The notes beneath the pieces are model-generated. The model saw only the letters and a list, made by a program, of their open reading frames with translations, did not search any database and was not told the DNA's origin. A DNA stretch of 64,000 nt from Acanthopleuribacter pedis (GTDB lineage Bacteria; Acidobacteriota; Holophagae; Acanthopleuribacterales; Acanthopleuribacteraceae), in the NCBI RefSeq assembly GCF_017377855.1, contig NZ_JAFREP010000044.1, forward strand, positions 1 through 64,000. Reading direction: 5' to 3'. This document shows, piece after piece, positions 1 to 7,809 of the stretch. Made by a program: the position numbers and the translations under genes. Each line of letters begins with the position of its first letter. Position 1 is the first letter of the stretch.

Positions 1-87
1 GGTTCCCATTCCGAACACCGTAGTTAAGTCCGATAGAGCCGATGATACTGGGGTTCGACCCTGGGAAAGTAGGTCACTGCCAGAGCC
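1..87 (+). rRNA. rrf: 5S ribosomal RNA, 3' part
   Basis: The window opens inside a 5S rRNA. The segments reading CCCATTCCGAACACCG, GTTAAGTCCGATAGAGCCGA and GATGATACTGGGG, followed by GGGAAAGTAGGTCACTGCCAG, are the conserved helix III to helix V part of bacterial 5S rRNA. The 5' part and the rest of the rRNA operon lie left of the window. The 3' end is set approximately, before the terminator hairpin. Confidence 0.9.
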
Positions 88-96
88 ACACACTGA

Positions 97-121
97 AGAG
101 CCCGCGAAAGCGGGCTTTTCT
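97..121 (+). terminator. Rho-independent terminator of the rRNA operon
   Basis: A perfect AGCCCGC / GCGGGCT stem with a GAAA tetraloop is followed directly by a T run, about 10 bases after the 5S 3' end. This is the expected end of the rRNA transcript. Confidence 0.85.
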
Positions 122-181
122 TATTTCCGGCTGTTTGTTGGTTCCCAGCGGGCGGGCTCGTTGACGATCTGGGAACAGGTA

Positions 182-330
182 ATGCATGTTGGTCGATCCG
201 GCGTGTACCGGCCGTGGTTTCCCAAAAAATGAAATGCATGGCGGGGTGGTTGATCGGGCGTATGGCGGCCATGGTTTTCCGATAAACGGAATGCCTGGCG
301 GGGTGATTCATCCGGCGTGTGCTAAACGTA
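182..330. repeat. Tandem array of degenerate ~57-bp units
   Basis: Three successive units begin AATGCATG, AATGCATGGCGGGG and AATGCCTGGCGGGG, about 57 bases apart (near 182, 233 and 290). Each continues with a related GATC(C/G)GGCGT core. No gene is visible here; short open frames across the array are explained by the repeats. It lies just beyond the 3' end of the group II intron remnant. Confidence 0.6.
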
Positions 331-398
331 CACGCACACCGCCATGCGGGGCCCATGGTTTATTTGAACGTGAGGCGGCGACGAACCTCTTCCCGCTG
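325..398 (-). repeat. Left inverted flank of the group II intron remnant
   Basis: Read on the minus strand this stretch runs CAGCGGGA... CCGCC... ACGTTCAAAT... GGGCCCCGCATGGCGG. The same ordered blocks occur on the plus strand at about 1731-1800, on the other side of the intron remnant. The two copies are therefore inverted with respect to each other. The minus-strand copy begins exactly at the predicted intron 3' end, so it is probably the 3' exon target sequence. Confidence 0.55.
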
Positions 399-473
399 GT
401 CGGGTAGAGAGCGTACCTTACGGCACGCTCCCCCTCTAAGAACCGTACGTGCGAGTTTCCCCACATACGGCTC
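399..473 (-). ncRNA. Group II intron domains V and VI
   Basis: On the minus strand GAGCCGTATG...GAAA...CACGTACGGTTC (473 to about 440) is a typical 34-base domain V hairpin. It is followed by a domain VI hairpin whose arms are GAGCGTGCC and GGTACGCTC with a GTAA loop. The sequence ends CTCTACCCGAC, with a candidate branch-point A a few bases before the 3' end. Without domains I-IV it is a fossil. Confidence 0.85.
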
Positions 474-494
474 AAGCAATGAAAAGGTCGCGTG

Positions 495-1735
495 TTAAAG
501 CGACCCGGCAGTGTTTTTCGAACGGGTCCATTTGGTGAGCGTCCGCCCTTTCAAGTGGCTTTCCTTTAAGCGGTTCGCCATGTTCATGGCCTTCCGTTTA
601 CGGATGTACTTGTTGAACGTTGGGTCGAACGGGTGCGCCGCCATCAGGAATTTCACGTGACGTCGGATGGGGAGCCGGCCCAGTTGGAACAGATAGTGTG
701 TTCTTTCCTGGTCCTCTCTTCTCTCTTTGCCTGCTAAAATCCAATGGTCGTTGCCAATGGTTTTGAAGTAGGTTCTCCTGATCCATTTGCCCGATTTTTT
801 CGAATGCCTCCGTTTCAATTCCCGTTTCACCATTTGGAAAAGGTCATGATTGATCTGACTGAATACCTTTGAGGCGCAACAGTTACGGTAGAAGTTGCCC
901 CAGCCACGCTGAACCCGGTTCAGCGCGGCGATTACTTGGAACGTCTTTCTGAATCGTAGCTGTCGACAGATGGTTTTCAGCTTGAGGCGGTGATGCTTGA
1001 TCTTGCCCGTCGCGGGTTTGATTAACATCTTTTCCCCGAACTTTTTTAGGTTGTACCCTAAAAAGTCGAAACCCTCTTCGATGTGGGTGATCTTTGTTTT
1101 CTCTTGTGAGCGCATCAGACCCCGTTCTCGGAGGAAGGTTTCGATTGCCGGTTTTACCGTTCTCTGCAGAATCTCCTCGTTTATTCCGGTACAGATGAAG
1201 TCATCGGCGTACCGGACGAAGTTGACCTTGGAACCTTTCGGGACCGTGCTTGCCAGCATTTCCTGAATCTCGTCCAACGCCATGTTGGCGAGGATGGGCG
1301 AGATAATGCCGCCTTGCGGTGTCCCTGCTTCCGTCGGGAAGAGGGTTCCTTTCTCGAGGTATCCTGCTTTCAGCCATTGGCTCAAGACCTTATGATCCAT
1401 GGGGATCTGATCCAGGAGCCATTGGTGATCGATCTTGTCAAAACACGCCTTAATGTCTCCTTCCAGGACCCATGTGGCACGATTTTTCTGTGACAGGTTG
1501 ATATGACACTGCGCAATCGCGTCGGCGACCCCGCGCTTGGGTCGAAACCCATAGGAATGTGGGTCCGCCGTAGCCTCGGCGACCGGTAGTAACGCCATGG
1601 CGTACAGCGCTTGCGTCGCGCGGTCCTTCATGGTCGGAATCCCGAGTCGTCTGAGCTTCCCGTTAGATTTAGGAATGAAGACACTTCTCAAAGGGCCCGA
1701 CCCTTCGCTGTCATAGTTAGTCCCTACAGGACAGC
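495..1735 (-). pseudogene. Group II intron reverse transcriptase/maturase, 5'-truncated
   Basis: The last ~410 codons read as an intron-encoded reverse transcriptase: the RT1-type segment VFIPKSNGKLRRLGIP, YGFRPKRG, a palm segment ending DIKACFDKIDH, TPQGGIISPILANM, and the catalytic YADD box in RYADDFICTG. These are followed by thumb and maturase sequence with RGWGNFYR. No HNH endonuclease domain follows; the frame ends 22 bases before domain V, as in intron classes that lack it. Upstream of about 1735 the open frame runs on to 2333, but that part is translated repeat DNA and antisense xerD, so the usual ~80 N-terminal residues are gone. Confidence 0.85.
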
Positions 1736-1800
1736 GGGTTGTGGTCCGCCTTCGGCGAACGTTTAAATCAATGGTGGGCCCGGCATGGCGGTGTGTTCGT
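1731..1800 (+). repeat. Right inverted flank of the group II intron remnant
   Basis: ACAGCGGG, GGTCCGCC, AACGTTTAAATCAA and GGGCCCGGCATGGCGGTGTG occur here in the same order as on the minus strand at 325-398. The copy abuts the point where the reverse transcriptase homology stops, so recombination between inverted copies could have removed the intron's 5' half. Confidence 0.55.
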
Positions 1801-1817
1801 CCCTTCAGGACGAACGG

Positions 1818-1965
1818 AAAGAACCGGATCGCGATGGTCGGGACTACATCGGTGGTTGCAACGACGCCCCCAGGGCCAATCGTGATGGGGGAAAGAACCG
1901 GGTCGCGATGGTCGGGACCACATCGGTGATGAAAACGACGCCCCTGGGCCAACCGCGATTTTGTG
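1818..1965 (+). repeat. Two tandem 74-bp units
   Basis: A unit beginning AAAGAACCGG(A/G)TCGCGATGG at about 1818 recurs 74 bases later at about 1892, with the shared tail ACGACGCCCC..GGGCCAA. It occupies the space between the intron remnant and xerD. No gene is seen in 1740-2110 apart from these repeats. Confidence 0.7.
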
Positions 1966-2110
1966 GACGAACCGAGCAGGCGTGATCGTGGGTCCGACAC
2001 AAGGCTCGACGTCCTTTTTTTGAGTAGGCCGCATTGAGCGGGATTCCCCGCTTCTTTACGGCTCTCCTGTTTGCGACGTGCTAGGGTTGGTTGCTTAACA
2101 GGGAGGGGAC

Positions 2111-3025
2111 GTGGCTGAAGAGCGACGGCTGTCGGCCGTGAATCAACAATTTCTCGATGAATTTGTCGGTTACTTGGTAGCAGAACGCAAAAATTCAGAG
2201 CATACCGTGCAGGGGTACGCCACCGATCTTGCTTTATTTCTCCAGTTCCTAGGGGAAACCGCGTTGATCCAGGCGAACCGGGAGCACATTCAACGGTTTC
2301 TAGCTGATGAAACCACCCGGGGTATTGGGGCACGAACGCGGGCGAGGCGGCTTTCCGCGCTACGGTCAGCTTTCCGCTATCTCCACCGTCGCGGGCGTAT
2401 CAACGTCAACCCGACGGAGCATTTGGAAGCGCCTTTCGTTGGGAAACGCTTGCCCAAGGTTCTTAGTGAAGCCCACGTAACCGATTTTCTCAACGCGCCG
2501 GATGTGTCGAAACCCTTTGGTTTGAGAGATGCCGCCATGTTGGAGTTGCTGTATTCCTGTGGCTTGCGGGTGAGTGAATTGGTCTCACTCCGGTTTACAG
2601 AACTGCGATTAGACCGAGAGATTTTGCTGATTTTTGGAAAAGGCGGCAAACAACGGCTGATTCCTTTCGGCCGCTCGGCTCGTGAACGACTTACAACTTA
2701 TCTGGTGGAAGGCCGGCCTGCTCTGGTCAAAGGATCCAGCGACGATGTCTTTTTAAACCGCTTCGGTCGGGCCATGACCCGACAGGCATTTTGGCAGATG
2801 GTGAAGAAATATGCACTTGTGGCGGGCATTGATGCCGACAAATTAACGCCGCATGTATTGCGCCATTGTTTTGCGACCCATCTGCTGAATCACGGAGCGG
2901 ATTTACGCGCGGTCCAAGCGCTGTTGGGTCACCGTGATTTGAAGACCACCGAGATCTACACGGAAGTGGCGCGAGAGCGCCTGCGCGCGGTTCACGCCGA
3001 CTGTCACCCCCTTGAGCAAGGCTGA
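2111..3025 (+). CDS. xerD: Tyrosine recombinase XerD/XerC
   Basis: Site-specific tyrosine recombinase of 304 residues, the usual size for Xer proteins that resolve chromosome dimers at dif during division. An N-terminal SAM-like core-binding domain (about 14-95) precedes the catalytic domain. Catalytic residues visible are R153 (CGLRVSEL), K177 (FGKGGKQR), H248 and R251 (PHVLRH), H274 (LLGHRDL) and nucleophile Y283 (TTEIYTEV). The C-terminus (HLLNHGADLRAVQALLGH) is closer to XerD than XerC. The GTG start at 2111 follows a GGAGGGG ribosome-binding site. Its 5' side is bordered by repeats and the intron remnant, but the gene is intact. Confidence 0.9.
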   Translation: MAEERRLSAVNQQFLDEFVGYLVAERKNSEHTVQGYATDLALFLQFLGETALIQANREHIQRFLADETTRGIGARTRARRLSALRSAFRYLHRRGRINVNPTEHLEAPFVGKRLPKVLSEAHVTDFLNAPDVSKPFGLRDAAMLELLYSCGLRVSELVSLRFTELRLDREILLIFGKGGKQRLIPFGRSARERLTTYLVEGRPALVKGSSDDVFLNRFGRAMTRQAFWQMVKKYALVAGIDADKLTPHVLRHCFATHLLNHGADLRAVQALLGHRDLKTTEIYTEVARERLRAVHADCHPLEQG

Positions 3026-3165
3026 TTTTATGTGAGCTTTGTCACGTCTGTCGACCGAGGAAGGGGAAGCGAATAATATTTTAATTTTTTTTGAGAGCAA
3101 TCCCGCGTCTTCCGGTCTTAGTGAAATGAGGCCCAAATATAAAGTTCAGGAGGACGCGGCGAAAC

Positions 3166-6100
3166 ATGACGAAAACCCTAATGACGACCCAACTGTTCGC
3201 CTTGACGCTCTTCTTTTTGTTGTTTCCCCTTTCCGCTCAAGATTCCGTTACCATCGGCAGCGCCGGTGGTGAAGTCGGCCAACCCGCCGACATGCCGGTT
3301 TACATCCGCGACATTCCAGGTACGCTGCTCGATGCCGACAATACGGTTGGCAATGTGATTCACCAAATGGCTGTCCGTCTTAGTTTTGACGCAAGCCTGG
3401 TTGACTCGATACAGTTTGTGAAAGCAGGCGTTACCAGTGTGAACAACCCTGACGTGTTTATCGCCATTCAGGGAGACGGGGTCGTTAATTTGGCCGCCGG
3501 TTACCTCAACGTTCCTTTTCCCGTTACCTTAGGTGCGGCCGCGCCAGGCGACCTGATTGGTCTTTTGCGGGTCGTTCCTTCGAGCGCCGCAGACGGACGG
3601 GTTATTGCTTTTTCGGTCGTGAATTCGCCCGGCGCCAATATATTGGGCGACGATACGGGCTTTTTGCAGGAACGAATTGAAGACGGGAACCTAACGGTTT
3701 CGGTGGGCGCCGTGAATGTCGGCGGCACCGGCGGCGGTTTGCCGTCCGTACAGAGTTTTACCGCCACCCCGCAAACAATTGATCAAGGCGATTCCAGTCG
3801 CTTGGCCTGGAGCGTGACGGATGCGGATTCGGTCTCGATTTCGCCCACGGTTGGAACGGTCGCGACCAGTGGTTCTTTCGACGTTTCGCCCTCGCAAAGC
3901 ACGGTATACACGCTTACCGCTACCAACGACGCGGGCTCGATCCAACGCAGCGTTACCGTGAATGTTCAAACGAATACCCAGGACCCCCCGGTTATCGACT
4001 TCTTTAACGCGAACCCAACCACCGTTGTATCCGGGAATGAATCGACCCTTTCTTGGAGTGTGCGCAACGCCGCCACGGTGACCATTGATAACAACATCGG
4101 CACGGTGTCCTCGACGGGTTCCCGTGCCGTGGCGCCTTCCAATAACACGACTTATACCTTGATCGCATCGAATGGCGGCGGCAGTGTTTCCGCCACGGTC
4201 ACCATCGCGGTAACGACCGCGCGCATCCCTGTTGTTTCTTCTTTTACCGTTTCACCTACCGAAATCGTCCAAGGTGATAATGCGACCTTGAGCTGGAATG
4301 TGGAAAGTGCCGAGACCATCGATATCGACCAGGGCATCGGTCGCGTTTCCGGGCAAGGCAGTGCCACCGTTTCTCCCGACGCGGACACGGTTTTTACCTT
4401 ACTGGCCCAAAATGAGTTTGGCAGCGTCACCGCTACCGCCAGTCTCCGTGTGGTTACCGCACCGGTGATCAGCTCGTTTAGCGCGAGCCGCGATTCCATC
4501 AACGTGGGTGAATCGGTTCAGCTTACATGGGCGAGTGAGGGTGGCAACACCGCCGTAATTCAGCCAGGTAACTTGAACGTGAATACTTCCGGGAGCTTGA
4601 CGCTGAGCCCGGGAGAAACCACAACCTACAGGCTTTCTGTGACCGGCGACGGTGGCACGACTTCCGCTGAAACCACCGTTAACGTTGAAGGCCCGGCATC
4701 GCTTCGGTTGAACACAGACGAGGTGCCTTTTGGTGATCAGACCTCGGCTTTGCAAGTTCGCCTTTCGGCCAGCAACGCGCAAGCCTTTTCCTGGCAGGTG
4801 GCGAGCAAGCCGGATTGGTTGCAAACCTTACCCGAGGAAGGCGAGGTTGCCGCCGGTGATTCCGATACGGTCCGATTGTTGGTTGATCGCGCCTACCTTT
4901 TCCCCGGCCAGGAAATGGCCGGAACCTTAACCCTCTCGGCCGCGGGTCTTGCGAATGTTTCTGTACCTATTACGCTGTCGCGGCCTGTTTCTAAATCAGG
5001 GGAGCACCATTTGTTCTTCCCGCTTTTAGAAGGTGGAAGCGACAAGATGACTCACTTGGGTTTTACCAACCTGAATAACGAAGCTGCCACTTTGGACGTC
5101 CTGATCTTTGATCAGCAAGGTGGGCTCCTCGAGGGCCCCAACCGCCAAACTCTGGCCGGTTTGGCCGGTGCGCAAATTCAATTTGACGCCGAGCCGGCAG
5201 CCTGGGCCGTGGCCACGTTAACCGTTGACGGGGTTGCGAGCCCGTTGTTCTCCGGGGTCGCCAATGTTCGATCCGTGGACGGAGAAGAACTTTACACCCT
5301 AAGCCCTGTATCTGATTCAGAACCCTTCGTTTACGTGCCGCACATCGCCCAAGACGTGAACCAGTTTTATACCTTGGGTGCCGCGGTGAATTTGTCTGAT
5401 GCGAACCAAACCCTGCGGCTTGGTGCCGCGGAAACAAACGGTTTTACCTTGGGTGCGGTCGATCCCGGCGGTCAAGCATTTTTCAACTTTGCCGAGGTTA
5501 TGGGTGGCACCATTCAAGGTCCGGGCTGGGGTGATATCACCCTGGACGGCTCCGGTACGGATCGCGTGATCGGTGCCGAGGTGTTCGGTTTGGTTCCCGA
5601 TACCGGGGTTCGCCAATCGGTTGGTGTGGGACTCAATCAACAATCAGCCCAAGAATTGTATTTTGTTCACATCGCCGGTGATACAAGTCGCTTTTGGACC
5701 GGCATTGTTCTGATTAATATAGGGGACGTCGTTACCAACGTAACCGTGGAATCCTACAGTGCCGATGGTGATTTGGTAACCAGTCAAGCCCTCGAATTTA
5801 ACGCCGGTGAGAAACGCACCTTTTTGGTGAGTGCCGGGCGTTTCGATTTCGGCGAAGGTGCCGCCTGGCTTCGGGTGGTTGCCGACCAGCCGATGACGGG
5901 TTACGAACTGTTTGGCACCCTGCCGCCCGGCGACCAATTTGCCGGTTTTGAGACGATTACCAACTTGTCCAACCGCTTGGCGATTCCCCACACTGAAAAT
6001 GGTGTGTCCGCCGGTGGCTGGACCGGGGTTGCCCTGGTGAATCCCGCCGACCAGACCGCGAACATTCAACTGCGTTTGGTTGCGGCCGATGGTACGATTA

Positions 6101-6285
6101 AGGCAACCAAAACTGAAACCCTAAACCCAAAAGTTAAATTGGTTCAATTGGCTTCCAACCTCTTTGATAGTGACATTGCCGCGGGCGACGTCATCTTGAT
6201 AGAATCCAGTGAAAACATTGCTGGATTTGTTCTTTACGGCAGCGGAAGCCAAACGATGGGCGCGCTTGTCGCCTGGCCGTACTAG
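3166..6285 (+). CDS. Secreted multi-domain protein: cohesin-like, Ig-like and BACON-like repeats
   Basis: A 1039-residue exported protein. Residues 1-25 form a signal peptide (hydrophobic core LFALTLFFLLFPLSAQ). Residues ~27-185 resemble a cohesin-type beta sandwich. Four Ig-like repeats of ~85 residues follow (about 191-510), each with the pattern F.(A/V)(N/S/T)PT.I..G....L.W.V..A..V.I. and a closing Y/FTL.A.N..GS. A BACON-like domain comes next (about 510-605), then four ~105-residue beta repeats each starting with a (F/V)PH/FPL-type strand and a (T/W)G..LVN-type strand (about 610-1039). The ATG follows CAGGAGGAC. The dockerin-like gene starts 46 bases downstream with no terminator seen, so the two are probably co-transcribed. 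Domain names rest on pattern only. Confidence 0.8.
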   Translation: MTKTLMTTQLFALTLFFLLFPLSAQDSVTIGSAGGEVGQPADMPVYIRDIPGTLLDADNTVGNVIHQMAVRLSFDASLVDSIQFVKAGVTSVNNPDVFIAIQGDGVVNLAAGYLNVPFPVTLGAAAPGDLIGLLRVVPSSAADGRVIAFSVVNSPGANILGDDTGFLQERIEDGNLTVSVGAVNVGGTGGGLPSVQSFTATPQTIDQGDSSRLAWSVTDADSVSISPTVGTVATSGSFDVSPSQSTVYTLTATNDAGSIQRSVTVNVQTNTQDPPVIDFFNANPTTVVSGNESTLSWSVRNAATVTIDNNIGTVSSTGSRAVAPSNNTTYTLIASNGGGSVSATVTIAVTTARIPVVSSFTVSPTEIVQGDNATLSWNVESAETIDIDQGIGRVSGQGSATVSPDADTVFTLLAQNEFGSVTATASLRVVTAPVISSFSASRDSINVGESVQLTWASEGGNTAVIQPGNLNVNTSGSLTLSPGETTTYRLSVTGDGGTTSAETTVNVEGPASLRLNTDEVPFGDQTSALQVRLSASNAQAFSWQVASKPDWLQTLPEEGEVAAGDSDTVRLLVDRAYLFPGQEMAGTLTLSAAGLANVSVPITLSRPVSKSGEHHLFFPLLEGGSDKMTHLGFTNLNNEAATLDVLIFDQQGGLLEGPNRQTLAGLAGAQIQFDAEPAAWAVATLTVDGVASPLFSGVANVRSVDGEELYTLSPVSDSEPFVYVPHIAQDVNQFYTLGAAVNLSDANQTLRLGAAETNGFTLGAVDPGGQAFFNFAEVMGGTIQGPGWGDITLDGSGTDRVIGAEVFGLVPDTGVRQSVGVGLNQQSAQELYFVHIAGDTSRFWTGIVLINIGDVVTNVTVESYSADGDLVTSQALEFNAGEKRTFLVSAGRFDFGEGAAWLRVVADQPMTGYELFGTLPPGDQFAGFETITNLSNRLAIPHTENGVSAGGWTGVALVNPADQTANIQLRLVAADGTIKATKTETLNPKVKLVQLASNLFDSDIAAGDVILIESSENIAGFVLYGSGSQTMGALVAWPY

Positions 6286-6331
6286 TTAATTCACCATTGC
6301 AATAAGGTTTTCAAGGATAGGAGGAATTTCC

Positions 6332-7579
6332 ATGAAACTGAAATCAATCTTGTGCTTACTCGCCGCCGCATTCAGCGTTTGCGCGTTTGCCCAACCTTCA
6401 CTTCACTTCGTTGCCAACTCGGCTTCCCCGGGCTTTGTTAGCCCGACTGAAATCAACGTTGCCGGTTATACCGCTAATGACTACGCGATCTTCGACTTGG
6501 AGCTTCGCTTCAACGATGCCGGTACCTTCCGTTTGGCCGGCTGGGAAGGCAGCATCGTTTGGGGCTCGTTCATTTTCTACTCTCCGTTGGAAAATGTTGG
6601 CGCCGCCAACGCCCCGTTTGAACTGGTTACCGGTGTAGGCGGTCTGCCTACTTCTCAAATTCTGCCCGCCGATGAAGCCGGTCAACCCACGGTTACCACC
6701 GGCAACAACGGTCGCGGTACCTTCCGCGGCGGTGCGGTTATTTTGAACGCTGAACAACGTCCCGATACCGGCACCCTGATCCTGGGCCGCTGGCGCTTGT
6801 ACCCCGCGCGTTTTCACGATGCCGTGGGTAATACCCGCGACGTCGGCACCTGTATCTCCAGCGAAGAGACCGTTCGTTTTGTAGCCAACAACGTTTCTAC
6901 CGACCGTCACATCATCGCAAAAGAAGACGCCACCGCCGCTTCTTCTACCGAGGTCACCTTTGACGACGCGAACTTGACCGTTCGTTTGGTGAACGCCACC
7001 ACCACCCGTAAGAAGTTGGACATGGACGGCGACGACCGCTTGACCAACGGTGACTTGCTGCCTTTCCTGCGCTGCTTGTTCAACGTGACTTGCGCTTTGA
7101 CTGGTGATGACCAGATCCAGCAAATGGACGCCAACTGCGACGGTTCCAAAGACCCAGGCGACTTGTTGCCCGGCGTACGTCGCTTGACCAGCTCTCAAAC
7201 TCGCGCAAACAAAAACACCGTTCACTACGACTTGGGTGCCGGCGCCGGTACTTTGGTTCTGCAGCCTGCTGAAGCCGTGGGTGCATTGTTCACCACCTCT
7301 TTGGTTCCTCGCAATGGTGCCTTCGGTGAAGTATCCATCTCCGAAGAAGCGACCAACAAAGGTTGGAACATCCTGGCTACCGAACAGGCGGGTTCCGACC
7401 AGTTGAACATCACCCTGTTTAACCTGAACGGTGAGCAAGCGCTTCCTGAAGTTCAAGTGAGCTACGAAGCCGGTGAAAACATGTCTTACTACATGGCAAA
7501 CACCAAAACCTTCAGCGATGACAACAAGCCCGTGCGCTTCGACACTTCTGAAGTTTCTTTCCAAACCATCCAAAAGTAA
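6332..7579 (+). CDS. Secreted protein with a dockerin-like EF-hand pair
   Basis: 415 residues with a signal peptide (MKLKSILCLLAAAFSVCAFA). Residues ~22-225 are a beta-rich, cohesin-like region with no catalytic motif recognised. Around residues 228-285 two calcium-loop motifs, DMDGDDRLTNGDLL and DANCDGSKDPGDLL, form a type I dockerin-like duplicated F-hand. About 130 residues of beta-rich tail follow, so the dockerin is internal, which is unusual. The ATG is preceded by GATAGGAGG. The gene lies directly downstream of the cohesin-like gene; a dockerin-cohesin interaction between the two products is inference. Confidence 0.75.
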   Translation: MKLKSILCLLAAAFSVCAFAQPSLHFVANSASPGFVSPTEINVAGYTANDYAIFDLELRFNDAGTFRLAGWEGSIVWGSFIFYSPLENVGAANAPFELVTGVGGLPTSQILPADEAGQPTVTTGNNGRGTFRGGAVILNAEQRPDTGTLILGRWRLYPARFHDAVGNTRDVGTCISSEETVRFVANNVSTDRHIIAKEDATAASSTEVTFDDANLTVRLVNATTTRKKLDMDGDDRLTNGDLLPFLRCLFNVTCALTGDDQIQQMDANCDGSKDPGDLLPGVRRLTSSQTRANKNTVHYDLGAGAGTLVLQPAEAVGALFTTSLVPRNGAFGEVSISEEATNKGWNILATEQAGSDQLNITLFNLNGEQALPEVQVSYEAGENMSYYMANTKTFSDDNKPVRFDTSEVSFQTIQK

Positions 7580-7600
7580 GCTGAGCTTTGAGTCAGTAAA

Positions 7601-7648
7601 GAGCCAACCTTTGTCTTTTTTTGAGAGACAGAGGTTGGCTTGTTTTTT
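7601..7648 (+). terminator. Rho-independent terminator after the dockerin-like gene
   Basis: GAGCCAACCTTTGTC pairs with GACAGAGGTTGGCTT across a T-rich loop and is followed by TGTTTTTT. It sits 22 bases after the dockerin-like stop codon and should end the 3166-7579 transcript. Confidence 0.8.
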
Positions 7649-7809
7649 GCTTTTGTCTTTCCTGTTGACCTAGGCTGTTTCAATTCCACCGTTCGGATGG
7701 CGAGGGCGTTTGTTCCCTTGTAGAGACAGGTGGAAATCAAGGATGATGAATTGGTGTGTCATCACCTTCAATACCGATAATTTCAATTCAAGAGATGGTG
7801 GGTAAATCA

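Larger units (their letters stand above)
399..1735 (-). mobile_element. 5'-truncated group II intron
   Basis: On the minus strand this element holds a reverse transcriptase reading frame followed by a recognisable domain V and domain VI. Missing are the N-terminal part of the reverse transcriptase and all upstream intron RNA domains: recognisable sequence stops near 1735, where an inverted repeat copy begins. The remnant should not splice or move by itself. It lies between the 5S gene and xerD. Confidence 0.8.

Noticed and set aside
1736..2333. N-terminal extension of the group II intron reverse transcriptase frame
   Set aside because: It translates repeat DNA and the antisense strand of xerD and shows no reverse transcriptase N-terminal motifs.
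6398..7573. 391-codon open frame antisense to the dockerin-like gene
   Set aside because: It is a mirror of codon bias in a highly expressed-looking gene. The plus-strand frame has a signal peptide, dockerin loops, a ribosome-binding site and a terminator.
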